Positions 46,715 to 56,991 are shown, counted from the first letter of the stretch. The stretch is 64,000 nucleotides of DNA from Macrolepiota albuminosa (GCA_027475525.1 JAMWFC010000051.1:1997205-2061204), one strand, 5' to 3'. Numbers and translations: made by a program. The notes: generated by a model from the sequence alone, not told the origin.

Positions 46715-47980
46715 ATGAGTATATCTCTCCTCTTTGCATTTTCTTCATGTCTACAAATCGTATCTGTCACAGCATCAAGAAATATCAACATCCCTCATCC
46801 GGCGAACCCTTTCCTTGACCCAAAACATGATCCTTACAACCCTCTGAGATACATCACTAGCAATGCGTTAACCGCTGTGGCATTCTGTAACTCGTGGTCT
46901 TTCACTTCTTCCATATGAATCTTAAGAAATCCCCGCCAGCTCTAGTAATGGTGGTTGCTTTCTTGCAATCGTTATCTGTTTGGAGGTATGGGGCAAAATG
47001 GATGATAGCTATGGTTATTGGTGCCTACAGTGTGTGATCTTGAACCCTTTCTCTAAATTCCATACCAAACTGATAACCGGACCAGCATTTGCTTTCGGAC
47101 TTGGCACTCGGTTTGCTCTTCACAGGCATCCCGAGTCCAAAGGATTGTATATTGTAGAATACCTTTTCGTCGTGCTTTCGGTACGATCTAGTGTCCTGAA
47201 TATGATTGCTGTCAGTTAGATGATCATGATCAAAGCCCTGTGCTTTTATTGCTGCAGATTACATCCTTTTGGGGCGTCTGGCGTTGCACTTGAATTCCTC
47301 GCATCTTTTGTTCATATCAGCGCGTAGGATTACTTTGGCCTTTGTCTCGTCTGATGTTACGACCTTTCTCATACAGGTATGTCTACATCTTCTACAGGTT
47401 CAATCATATATTGATATCAACATAAGGCCAGTGGTGGTGCTCTTGCTGTATCAGCAAATGACCCTCATCGTCAACTGGCAGGATCACATGTTAAGTGTCG
47501 TGATTTGAGGACTTCTTCGTTGGCCTTGACATGACCGATTTTTTGCAGGTATTCTTAGCTGGCCTTGCCCTCCAGTTGTTCTCATTCTTCATCTTCTTCT
47601 GTATATATCTGCTTTTCCTGTATCGGGTGTGTAACTACACCCCTGAAGTATGGAGAAGGGATCAGCATGAACATTGGTATAAAGACTGGCGGTCATTGGC
47701 ATTCATGCTGATGATCAGCTGTGTAGGAATCCTGGAAAGTATATGCTCAAACTCCCGATTGTATTTCTTGATCTCTTTTGAATAGATTCGATCAGGATAT
47801 CGTGTAGTTGAGCTCTCCGAAGGCTTTCAAGGACGTCTAGCCACTTCAGAGGCATTCTTCTATGGATTGGATACTTTCCCTCTTTTCATTGCAGTCATTG
47901 TTTATATTCCATTTTGGCCTGGACGGTTTATTCGAGATGTATCATCTGAGGTGAAAACCCCTACGCCTACCATAGGCTGA
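46715..47980 (+). CDS. RTA1-family membrane protein, copy A
   Basis: This is a seven-helix fungal membrane protein of the RTA1/RTM1 type, linked in yeasts to lipid translocation and drug resistance. The start at 46715 gives a signal-like helix (MSISLLFAFSSCLQIVSVTA), then NIPHPANPFLDPKHDPYNPL. Later exons give FIAADYILLGRLALHLNSSH, the long helix exon VFLAGLALQLFSFFIFFCIY and the family's loop IRSGYRVVELSEGFQGRLAT, followed by FFYGLDTFPLFIAVIVYIPF. The stop at 47978-47980 is a TGA where copy B has CAA, so this copy ends six codons earlier. About eight introns in the same places as copy B. It appears intact, though the exon near 46880-47060 is hard to place exactly. Confidence 0.75.
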
Positions 47981-48917
47981 GAAGTAATGAAAGATTAGGA
48001 TGGTGATAGGTAGCATGTCTGTAGTTAATTAAGACAATGGATAACTCCTTTTTGCATCTTGTTACTTCAATAATAAAAAAATGCTTCTCATTCAAACTCT
48101 ACTGAAAGGTTTCTGTAGGATACAAGACTATAATGGTTAGCTACTTGTGACTGATATAAGGATTTGAGTACACACTTCAGCTGGTGTATCAATGACTGAG
48201 GTGTGTACTGGCATCTGACATTCAATATGTTGCATGTTAATGTATAGTTCCCTTTTCCTCCATGTTTTCCCTCTGCAGCACACTGGTATTACATGTGCCT
48301 GATATATGCCATGATCTTTGCTCAACAGTCTCCTGAGCTCATGCCACTTAGCAATGATGAACTTATTTTACTGTAAATATTTACTGTTTTGTCTATAGTC
48401 AAACAACAGAGTTTTGTATTTCTCCTAGTCTACTCAGTTTACCTCACAGTTCAGCTTTCTTTTGGGTCTGACTTAGCTTAAGTCGCTAATCATCTGAACA
48501 ACTTAGTCTGCTTGCTGCAGAACTCTTGCTGATTTTACATCTTGGCATCTTACATATATGGAACTTATGTACTTCATCTATGGCAGGCATTTCACAGCTT
48601 AAAACTTGCTAAGCTTTTAGTCTTTTTGCCATTATTCTTGCTGTGCTCACTTCAAAACACTTATATTTTTACTCTCCCTCCATCTAGATACACTTAGTTG
48701 TTAGTGCACTTTCTTTGCTAACCCACATTTTATCTTGCTACATTCAATCTATTACTTTGGTGTGTTCTCTAGAACCTGCTCAAAACTTCCTCACACACTT
48801 AGTGTGCCCAACACATTATTTCAGATTAGTAGCCATAAACCATGTCCGCTATTAACCAACTTCTGAACATCATCATCAGTGCACATCAATCATTGCATAA
48901 TCACATAGCTTGGCAAG
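47981..48917. other. T-rich noncoding region between RTA1 copy A and the LINE
   Basis: Similarity to the 3' flank of RTA1 copy B continues to about 48110. From there to about 48900 the plus strand is pyrimidine-rich and low in G, with no ORF of note. It could be an old LTR or other element remnant, but no boundaries or terminal repeats were seen. Confidence 0.4.
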
Positions 48918-49120
48918 ATTATTGTTACTATGTTACTATTTTGGTATCTACCTCCGCTAAGTGAATAGCTAAGGAAGTATCTATAAAGACACTCCTCGAT
49001 AGACCTAGTAATATATGAAGAGTAAGGTGTAGTAAAAGTGCGAGTGGGGTAGCATCAAAACCCCGTAGGGAAAGCTTGCCACCACTGCGACGAAATACAC
49101 AACGCTGGGCAATAACTAAG

Positions 49121-52100
49121 TTAAGTGTGAAGTCCGGAGTCAACTTCATTCGCAACATATCTCTGTACTTGACCCCAGATACGACCAGCAAGCCGAATAG
49201 CAGATGTATGCCACAGAGAGGCGAAGAACTGGACTAATCGTCTGGTTTCGATGTTGGGCTCCGATCTCGTGTTGCGTTGCAAAAATAAATCGAGTACTTT
49301 GGGAATCCTACCTAAATAGAACTTAGTGTTATGCAACGGCCATACTAAGCTGTGATCAATGAAAAGTGACTTAGCGACAAGCATTAACTTGTTGGCTGTC
49401 GCGTTGGATATCGAGCCCTTCTCCATGAGTTCTTTGCATCTATTGTCCGTGGTTCGAGAAACCTCCTCCGAGAATTGCCTTCTGAAATCGGAAAATCGGG
49501 GACAGACAACGAAAATGTGATAGTCGTCTTCATACTCCAATTTGCAACCAAAACGACAAAACGGTACAGGAAGTTTATCTCTTGAGTGGAGGCGTGCAGC
49601 AGTCGGGAGTTGACCAGCTCGCGCGTAAAGTTGTGTAACCGCTGAATAACACGAAATCGCTCGCAGGTACGGAAATTCGGGTGGGGATCCACAATCATAT
49701 ATTAGGCGTTGAAGTCGTAGTCCCGCACTGAATTCCAGTTCACCAGCGATGTTGATTGCGAGTTTGCGTTCGACGTAGTGTCTGATGTTCGATTCGATCC
49801 AGCCATCAGTGGAATTGTAGGGCGTATAGTCGTCCATGAAGAAAGTTGGGGTCGGAGCGTACGGGGTATTTAGGTTTGTGTGAGCGTTGACCGCGTGTCG
49901 ATCGGCCGCCGTATTGAGGATAGAGGGTATTGTATCGTCATTTGCATGTCCCTTAGTATATTTGATAACCGTGAGGGAACCGTGCAATGCGCTCAAAATC
50001 CAGCGATAATATGATCGTGCATTCATGTGACGGATTTTGCTTTCCATGTTAGTCGTGGTGTGACTGTCGTCGATTAACCTAACAGAGTTAAGATGATCGG
50101 TGTGAATTCGAGCGTCGATTGACTTCTCTCGCGACATGATAATGCCTGTGACTAGCCCAATCAGTTCACCATGAAGAATCGAGATGTTACGACCACTTAG
50201 TTTCAGACAGACAGTCTTATCACCAGTGACTGCTGCTGTAACGGATTTGTGATCGAATAGACTAGCGGATGCCGGAATCATAGAGCCATCCGTTCCCCAT
50301 TGATTAGAGTCATGCACGGCGTCAATTGAGTCGAGCGTACTGTTGGAAATTAGTGCCCGTAAGTAATTTTCCGCAATGACTCGTCTGTGATCTTTGGTGT
50401 ATAGTAAATCAAATTGGCCGGTGTAAAGCGTGCCGATATGAGTGTGTGCAAGTGCTTCTTTAACTATAGTCCAGTTCCGTCTTTGTGCCTCGGACCATCT
50501 ACCCTCCGGTATATCACGTACTATGAAAAGTGTAGATTGGTTAGTATCAACAGACCAAAAACCCAGATCTCTCAATTTAGTGAAGCCCATTGAACGAATG
50601 GACCTGATGGCGTGACCAGTAAGTGCGTTGTCGACATGTGGAACTGATTTAGCAGCGGCCACAACGTGGGATATGGAGCAATTTCCTTCACGGAGAAAAC
50701 TGACGTCCGTTTGACGTAACGCAAGTCGCAGGTTAGCGAGATGCTCGTGAGCGATTAGCCAGGCTGAGGGAATAGAACCGAGAAATCTGGAAAAATTACG
50801 CTCAAGACCCCGACCGTCTAGTGGGTATATACAATTGTTAATGTAACATGTCCAATCGGCCAGCGTAATCTTGGCCATTATCCGATAAGCGGATATGTGA
50901 TGGTTGAGGTCCCGTAAGAGTCCGTCAACGGTTATACCGGCATTGATTCGAGCGATCGATGGGAATTCGAAGCCACCTAAATCAAGTGGTAATGTTAGCA
51001 AATTTGATGATGGACAGAACGGAAATCCTAGAATATCATGCACTCGACGCGTTAGGTGCTGATCGAGTTTGACAGCGTCGGCGTGCAAGACGGGTTGAAG
51101 AGATAAGAGTGCACGGCATTTTGAGATTAAATTCTGAGCTAAAATCTTGCGAATTAGAGTAAATGGTGTTCGGGTGACAAAACTGGGAAACACGAATGAA
51201 TCAATGAGATTGAGTAGCTCGAGATATCGGGACTTCGGATCATCGACCTGTGTGCGTAAAAAATTAAATTCATCAGCGGAAACAGGGATCTCGTGTTCGG
51301 AGACGGTCCATGGATCGACTCCTGGTTCGTTAGTAATGGATGGGAACGATAGCGTGGGGGGTAACTGATTGCTCGGATTCAATATATGTGCTGTCGTTTT
51401 CTCCCACGATGTCAGCCAGCCATAAGCAAACTGAAAGCGTTCCATCTCTAGAGTGAAGCGTCGTAAAGATCCGTGAGATAGTGCAACAAGATAACTGTCA
51501 TCCGTTGCCTCCGTCATGGATAGGATTAGTGTATGATGGTCATCGGGTAAGTGGGGATCTCCATTTGAATAAGACATACTTTTAATAATGACTGCATCGG
51601 GATCTAGAGCAGCTATGTCGTCTAGGTATCTGTGGCCTAGACTAGTGGTGATCGTAGATTTGAAAGGCGATATGGGACCACCTTGCTTGGTCACCCCATC
51701 AACGATAATTGGTGAGGTGATACCGAAGGCTGTTCTGGGGAGACATTTAACCGCTGATTGAGCTGCCCTGTCTAGATCGCAGATTGATGAAGGTAGACCG
51801 TATGCTTCACAAGCATCGTAGAAACCGCATGGTGATAGGTAATCGAAACCCTTCATTTGATCACGTTTTAGCAGGAAAACCGTTTTTTTATTCCGTTTGC
51901 TCCAAGTCTTTAAGCAGGCCAGAAAACTCATAAGATCACGAGTTTGTACTCCTGGCTGAGTTGCAACCTGTGTGTCGGGTATTATGCCTAAACGCGCGGC
52001 ATAAGGAGATAACCTATAATTCAACCAAGTCATTGGCGAGTTAGCCAGAAAATTTGAAATAATTAATCCTCTCCAATTTGAAAGATTTGTTCGTATACCC

Positions 52101-54901
52101 CTTTTGTGAAAATAGGTTAGATGGGCATCTTTCAGATTCCCAGGGAAACGAGCGTTCATGACGGAGTAATTGTGTAGATCTAAAACCAACTGTAAGACCC
52201 GGTCGGATAGATTCTTGACACACCATTTTTCCCAGCCATCTGGTCCAGGTGAAGGGCGTGGATTCCCTTTCCTCAGCATAGCACGAAAATCTGGCAGGGT
52301 CGCCATGACAGGCCAAACGAATGGGTCCTCCTTTACTTTATCCCGAACACGAATTACTGATGGAGTAGACAACCATGGCTTAGGTTTGTCGGGAGGTGGT
52401 GACCTTTCGTATAGGTTCAAAAAGTAATTCCTAATAAGCTCCGCAACTCCGCCGGGGTCAGTGACTAACACATCCGGGTCTTGAGGCGAAACCAACGCGG
52501 TGGGTAGTGAAACGAACTTGGACGAGCCTCCTAGAAGTTTTTTCGATGAGCCTCCGGATAGTACGCCAGATATTTTCCCTAAATCTTGACGCTTTGCTCT
52601 GTCCCAGATTTCCGATTTCCTGGCCGCGTACAGATCACTATAATAGGATTTGCGAATGTTAATAAGATATTTTAGCAAAGAAGGCTCGGAACGAGCGGGT
52701 AATAGGCTATATTGATGACTTAGCGACTCGTATGCTCTCCTGGATCCGTAAGAGGCATTCATGTTGGTTCCCTTTAATATAGATATGGCTCCGCCTATAT
52801 GTCGTATTTTTGAGACAATTTCGCGTATTGCTGGAGATGTAATTTTCTTGTCAGAACGACTAAACACTTTAGTTCTCCCGAAAATTTTAACGGCGGCCTG
52901 TTCAATAACGTTAGTGAGTTTCAAATAGCGGAAAACGTATGAATCGTCATCGATAATCTCCCTGTTAAAACTATCCGCATCCATGTCCACGAGCCTGTCA
53001 ACGTGATCGGAGAATAGCTTAAATTTGTTTTTGTCAGCTTTGGAAGGGTATTTGATCCTCGGAGGAGGCAGTGGACTAAATGCAGAAGACGGTCCGACCG
53101 AAGGTGTATGTCGTATGTTACCAACTTTAGCTGATAATACTAGTTTCGCTATAATAGATCGGTGGTCAGAGCCAGGAATCCATGTGTGATCTGTGTGGAT
53201 TTCAAAGTCAGTCAGATTCTGAGACGATGTTATAACACGGTCAATGATGTTTCCGCCATCTTGTGAGTGCCAAGCACGACTAGTCCAGTTAATAAATCTA
53301 TTGCAATCGGGTGTATTCTGCCATAAATCAGTTCCAGAGGTCAAATTTAAAAAATTTAATAAATGTCGCCTGGCCAATAAGTTGTCAGACGCTCTTTCGG
53401 CCGAGGACACCGTAGCATTAAGGTCTCCAAACAAAGACCATGAAGTCTTCGTAAGACGCACTAAATCGGTCAGGTGTGGCCAAAAATCCCTGGACAACTC
53501 GTCGAGTCCCGGGTCACATGGTGCGTATACAGCAAATATTCGATGACTAAATGATGATGAATCTGAACATGGGATGACAACATCAGTAACAACCACGCGA
53601 CCACGAAATGTATCATGAGTGAGATTGATTCGTGAAATGACCTGTATGTCTTTTCGTACACCGAGGACGATGCCCCATTTTCCTCGATGAGCTGAACATG
53701 GTACCCCATTTTCCTCAAAAATTTCGTAATTAGAAATAGGGAGTTTTGAGCCGGCATTCGATCTGGTTTTGGTTTCGGATATCGCGAAAAAATGTGGAGC
53801 GATTTTTGCAATTAATGGACCTATAATGGCCAGCTTGACCGGGCTGACAAGGCCGTTAGCGTTAAGAGCGAGGATGGAGACTTGCGACTGTGACTGAGTC
53901 GGCAAGGCTAACACAACCGGAAGAATGACAGAAAGCAAAAATATATATAACACAAAACGAATTAGACGCAAGACCGAATAAGATTTTTTAGAGAGTGCGA
54001 AAGTCGAGTGTGACGAAGATAACAAAGAATTGTCCGTAAGACAAATGGGTTGATCGATGGTCAGAGTTATGTCTGACGTAGTAGATAGACGCGTAAAACT
54101 CGTGATCATGGTTGAACATGACGACGTGTACCAAGAAGCGAAAGAAAAAGTCTGTGAATCTGATAGTTTTAAATTTTTTGTACTGATAAACGATGTCCGT
54201 GACCAATTTGAATCAGTCCTATTAACAAGACTCTCTCTCCGTGATATCCGATTGGACTCAGGTATGACCCTTGAGGTCTGAAAATCGACGTAGAGAGGTT
54301 CGAAATCACAAAATGGAGGTCTGAGTGAACAAGCACTCATATTAACCTCGCCATGAATCATAGCTATACCATGAACGAAACATACCATATCTGCATCCGA
54401 ATAAGGGAGTGTGGGTGCAGAAACATTCCGCTCGTCGGGTAAGTCTTCCATGGTTTTCCTTTTCTTTCTCTGTCTAGTCGACGAAGTCGTAGGAGTGCTT
54501 TTGGGTGCTGATCGATGTGGGAGTTCGATGGCAGGAATCGGGAGTGGCTGCGGAGCTGGAAGAGGTTGAGCTGGTGGTGCTCCGATAACGCTTGCAAACT
54601 GTTCGGAAGTGGTTGATAACTCGGCCCTCTTCGCTGCTAGCTCATTAGTCATGGATTCCAGTGCGCTCTGAATCTCCTCCGTCTTTTGTTGACTAGCCGG
54701 AAATAGAAGTGATACTCGCAAACTACCAATTTGAGATTCGAGCTCAATTACTCGGGATCGAATTTTTTCTTCACGACCTTGTACGAGGAGGGCTTGCTGG
54801 GTCATGCATAATCTCTGGTCCAAGGACAAAACTTGTTCGATGAGTTTTGTTTGCGCGGAGGTGATATCGTCTTGTTTGATCTGAACTGATCGGACCTCGT
54901 T
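49121..54901 (-). CDS. LINE ORF2 polyprotein: APE endonuclease, reverse transcriptase, RNase H
   Basis: The open frame of about 1,925 codons runs from the UGA of ORF1 to the stop at 49121. The first in-frame ATG is at about 54805 (MTQQALLVQ). Order: coiled coil; a serine-rich linker; a hydrophobic stretch (FVLYIFLLSVILPVVLALP, near residue 300); an APE-type endonuclease from SILALNANGLV (about 318) with FGDLNATVSS and GSDHRSIIAKL; reverse transcriptase with motif A FLLKRDQMKGFDY (about 985), KQGGPISPFKS and motif C EATDDSYLV (about 1105). RNase H follows with WGTDGSM (about 1511), HGELIGL, IHTDHLNS and KGHANDD (about 1628). A Cys/His motif is CRFGCKLEYEDDYHIFVVC. The domains look intact. The motif C box reads TDD rather than the usual ADD. 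Confidence 0.88.
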   Translation of the reverse strand, partial: NEVRSVQIKQDDITSAQTKLIEQVLSLDQRLCMTQQALLVQGREEKIRSRVIELESQIGSLRVSLLFPASQQKTEEIQSALESMTNELAAKRAELSTTSEQFASVIGAPPAQPLPAPQPLPIPAIELPHRSAPKSTPTTSSTRQRKKRKTMEDLPDERNVSAPTLPYSDADMVCFVHGIAMIHGEVNMSACSLRPPFCDFEPLYVDFQTSRVIPESNRISRRESLVNRTDSNWSRTSFISTKNLKLSDSQTFSFASWYTSSCSTMITSFTRLSTTSDITLTIDQPICLTDNSLLSSSHSTFALSKKSYSVLRLIRFVLYIFLLSVILPVVLALPTQSQSQVSILALNANGLVSPVKLAIIGPLIAKIAPHFFAISETKTRSNAGSKLPISNYEIFEENGVPCSAHRGKWGIVLGVRKDIQVISRINLTHDTFRGRVVVTDVVIPCSDSSSFSHRIFAVYAPCDPGLDELSRDFWPHLTDLVRLTKTSWSLFGDLNATVSSAERASDNLLARRHLLNFLNLTSGTDLWQNTPDCNRFINWTSRAWHSQDGGNIIDRVITSSQNLTDFEIHTDHTWIPGSDHRSIIAKLVLSAKVGNIRHTPSVGPSSAFSPLPPPRIKYPSKADKNKFKLFSDHVDRLVDMDADSFNREIIDDDSYVFRYLKLTNVIEQAAVKIFGRTKVFSRSDKKITSPAIREIVSKIRHIGGAISILKGTNMNASYGSRRAYESLSHQYSLLPARSEPSLLKYLINIRKSYYSDLYAARKSEIWDRAKRQDLGKISGVLSGGSSKKLLGGSSKFVSLPTALVSPQDPDVLVTDPGGVAELIRNYFLNLYERSPPPDKPKPWLSTPSVIRVRDKVKEDPFVWPVMATLPDFRAMLRKGNPRPSPGPDGWEKWCVKNLSDRVLQLVLDLHNYSVMNARFPGNLKDAHLTYFHKRGIRTNLSNWRGLIISNFLANSPMTWLNYRLSPYAARLGIIPDTQVATQPGVQTRDLMSFLACLKTWSKRNKKTVFLLKRDQMKGFDYLSPCGFYDACEAYGLPSSICDLDRAAQSAVKCLPRTAFGITSPIIVDGVTKQGGPISPFKSTITTSLGHRYLDDIAALDPDAVIIKSMSYSNGDPHLPDDHHTLILSMTEATDDSYLVALSHGSLRRFTLEMERFQFAYGWLTSWEKTTAHILNPSNQLPPTLSFPSITNEPGVDPWTVSEHEIPVSADEFNFLRTQVDDPKSRYLELLNLIDSFVFPSFVTRTPFTLIRKILAQNLISKCRALLSLQPVLHADAVKLDQHLTRRVHDILGFPFCPSSNLLTLPLDLGGFEFPSIARINAGITVDGLLRDLNHHISAYRIMAKITLADWTCYINNCIYPLDGRGLERNFSRFLGSIPSAWLIAHEHLANLRLALRQTDVSFLREGNCSISHVVAAAKSVPHVDNALTGHAIRSIRSMGFTKLRDLGFWSVDTNQSTLFIVRDIPEGRWSEAQRRNWTIVKEALAHTHIGTLYTGQFDLLYTKDHRRVIAENYLRALISNSTLDSIDAVHDSNQWGTDGSMIPASASLFDHKSVTAAVTGDKTVCLKLSGRNISILHGELIGLVTGIIMSREKSIDARIHTDHLNSVRLIDDSHTTTNMESKIRHMNARSYYRWILSALHGSLTVIKYTKGHANDDTIPSILNTAADRHAVNAHTNLNTPYAPTPTFFMDDYTPYNSTDGWIESNIRHYVERKLAINIAGELEFSAGLRLQRLIYDCGSPPEFPYLRAISCYSAVTQLYARAGQLPTAARLHSRDKLPVPFCRFGCKLEYEDDYHIFVVCPRFSDFRRQFSEEVSRTTDNRCKELMEKGSISNATANKLMLVAKSLFIDHSLVWPLHNTKFYLGRIPKVLDLFLQRNTRSEPNIETRRLVQFFASLWHTSAIRLAGRIWGQVQRYVANEVDSGLHT

Positions 54902-56065
54902 TCAAAGTTCGCGAATCTCTGCAGCCATTGTTTTCATCGTGCTACTGATTTGATCCGCGCCCTTCATGACCTGATCCCCGAGAGTCCTACGAGTAGGATT
55001 GTCGTTATAATCCCATAATTGTCGTGGAGTAGTGATTGATTCGGGAAAAATTTTCCTAAAAGAGTCCTCTGCACGTAGAATTTTGAGTGTATCAGCCCAC
55101 GTTGCCATAGAAAATATGAACAGATCTGGATTGCGCTCTGTCGTGCGACTTCCTAACCAAGAACCTGGAGCAGTTTTTCTTGCCCATCGCTCGATCCGAG
55201 TCTCCATCTGATCCCAGTCTCTCAAACCTGCTACAACGAGTTCGAATGGTTTCTCAAGGGGAATCTCTTTGAGAGGTTCGATACGAGCTAAGTGTCTGGA
55301 AACTTTGGCGGGTACAGCAAATGTGCCTAGCGCCATAAACTTATCAGCATCTGATGGCAGGAGGAAAGTGACCTGTGGTCCTCCGAAAGAGGCAAAGATG
55401 GATGCGACTTTGTAACCCTGCTTCTGAATATGATCTTTAATTACGGGAAGATCTGCGGCTGGAATGTCACTACGATCCCTCACGCCCGGATACAGATCGA
55501 GAAGTCGGCACGAAAGTCTCTTATCACTACGCCCCTTTCTACTGGCACTCCATCGTACTTCCCACTCAGGCTTTACCTCGAGGATGGCATCCATGATGAC
55601 TTCCAGAAGATCTACACGAGGTTCGGTACAGTTTTCATCTTTGACTTTAACTTCGACATAACATGCAGAGGAAATATTTGATGGTCGATCGTTAAACGGA
55701 GTGACCTGAATTTGAAGCCTACGAAAGTATTCGTACCGCACATCCATACCCAAGTTAAAAAGTAAGTCCTTCACAAGGGCAGTCGGGGTGTCCGATGCGT
55801 TATCCGTAATACATCCACGAACAATGAGCTGACAGCCTTTAGGAATCTGTGCGGCCGATAGCATCATTTCATCGTCTGAATTGGCGTCAACTTCGGGAGT
55901 GGTTGGTCTCGCTCCAGTTTTCGGAGTACGAGGGGTGAAATTGGGAATTTTAGGTTCGACAGTGGTAGCAGTGGGGGTAGGGGTGGCAGGATATGAGGGA
56001 TACGAGTATGTAGGATATTGGGTGTCAAAAATAGGTGGGGGCGAAGAAATGTCAGAATAAGACAT
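54902..56065 (-). CDS. LINE ORF1 protein
   Basis: This 387-residue protein begins MSYSDISSPPPIFDTQYPT with a P/Y/T-rich N-terminus. Two globular regions follow (KGCQLIVRGCITDNASDTPT and FELVVAGLRDWDQMETRIER). Their beta-alpha pattern could be RRM-like or another RNA-binding fold; I cannot assign it. There is no CCHC zinc knuckle. The C-terminus (GADQISSTMKTMAAEIREL) is helical and runs into the ORF2 coiled coil. The stop is a UGA (54902-54904) and ORF2 continues in the same frame without a shift. ORF1 proteins of LINEs normally bind element RNA. The ATG at 56065 is followed by a Ser/Pro-rich start. Confidence 0.8.
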   Translation of the reverse strand: MSYSDISSPPPIFDTQYPTYSYPSYPATPTPTATTVEPKIPNFTPRTPKTGARPTTPEVDANSDDEMMLSAAQIPKGCQLIVRGCITDNASDTPTALVKDLLFNLGMDVRYEYFRRLQIQVTPFNDRPSNISSACYVEVKVKDENCTEPRVDLLEVIMDAILEVKPEWEVRWSASRKGRSDKRLSCRLLDLYPGVRDRSDIPAADLPVIKDHIQKQGYKVASIFASFGGPQVTFLLPSDADKFMALGTFAVPAKVSRHLARIEPLKEIPLEKPFELVVAGLRDWDQMETRIERWARKTAPGSWLGSRTTERNPDLFIFSMATWADTLKILRAEDSFRKIFPESITTPRQLWDYNDNPTRRTLGDQVMKGADQISSTMKTMAAEIREL

Positions 56066-56387
56066 TGAAGAAGAAGAAAGGTGAGACGAAAAAGTTAAGT
56101 TTTAAGGTTTTTAGTTGTGTTTAGGATTAGATATGAGCACCTCGGTATGAGAGGGTGGGATGAGTAAAGGGTTTTTAAGAAAGTGGCGAGTTGAAAATGG
56201 AAAATGGGAAACGAGAATTTGATTTTGCGAGGAAAAAGTGGAAACGACAAGAAAGTAGACGGAAAATGGTTTTTTAAGAACAGTAGATGGTGTTTGCTTT
56301 ATGGCTAAGTGGGTAAAACTGGGCTCTGTGAAGATAAGTGGGTGTTTTTAGGTGGATTTTAGATTGGGGTGGGGTGGGGTGGTGGTG

Positions 56388-56388
56388 G

Positions 56389-56441
<53 letters not shown>
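56388..56441. repeat. (GTT)18 microsatellite, (AAC)18 on the LINE strand
   Basis: Eighteen perfect GTT units, preceded at 56366-56387 by GGGGT and GGT units. On the minus strand this is an AAC/CAA-rich, unstructured leader about 320 bp upstream of LINE ORF1, close to the inferred 5' end of the element. Confidence 0.95.
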
Positions 56442-56442
<1 letters not shown>

Positions 56443-56451
56443 CTAGGCAAG

Positions 56452-56991
56452 TTGCTTGAGCTGCCTCTTTTCATATTATAAGAGTTGGTTTTTTTTGGTC
56501 AGCCAATGGTGCCGCTGTCAGAAAGTAGCAGCAACTAAGTGTCCTGCAGCATATGATTGAAAACAAACTAAACTCAATCACACATTGTCGTTGATTAAAT
56601 CTTCAATGATTCAGTCGGCTTTTAAGCGGAGCAAGAAATTGGCTGTGACCAAGCTGTGACAATGACTTCACTTCCTGGTTTCTCTTTCCCTCAGTCAAGG
56701 TTACAGTTTCTCCTAAAGGAATAAATACACACTAGCTCAGAAGGAATTTATGGTGGACAGAAAGTTTGAAGACTATACGACATTGGGTATGTAAATCAGT
56801 TATGTCGAGGTGTCACCGAAGATTCAGTATCAAGAACTTAAAACAAAATCCACTACAAAATGGAAAAATGTACACAGGATTACACACACTAGCCGAAATA
56901 TACACATGTTCTTGGTGGCCTCAAATACCTATTTAGAGAAAGAGAGTTTGACCCTCCTAAAGCCCTTTCCTTGATGCTCTCAGGGTCCCTA
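56452..56991. other. Spacer between LINE and RTA1 copy B
   Basis: About 540 bp; no ORF or RNA gene recognised. From about 56885 it resembles the upstream flank of RTA1 copy A. Confidence 0.4.

Larger units (their letters stand above)
48918..56445 (-). mobile_element. Non-LTR retrotransposon (LINE) with ORF1, ORF2 and RNase H
   Basis: This is a nearly full-length LINE on the minus strand. It has an (AAC)n-rich leader, ORF1 (56065-54902) and ORF2 (to 49121) with endonuclease, reverse transcriptase, RNase H and a C-terminal Cys/His motif. A roughly 200 nt 3' region ends in AGTAACATAGTAACAATAAT-type short repeats. The hexamer GGCAAG occurs at both proposed ends (48912-48917 and 56446-56451) and may be a short target-site duplication; this sets the limits used here but could be chance. 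The element has no internal frameshift and one in-frame UGA, so it looks young. Confidence 0.8.

Noticed and set aside
53988..54281. Open frames on both strands inside LINE ORF2
   Set aside because: They are shadows of the intact 1,900-codon ORF2 frame.
56274..56474. Open frame with a long poly-Asn and His run
   Set aside because: It is only a translation of the AAC microsatellite in the LINE leader, with no flanking coding signal.
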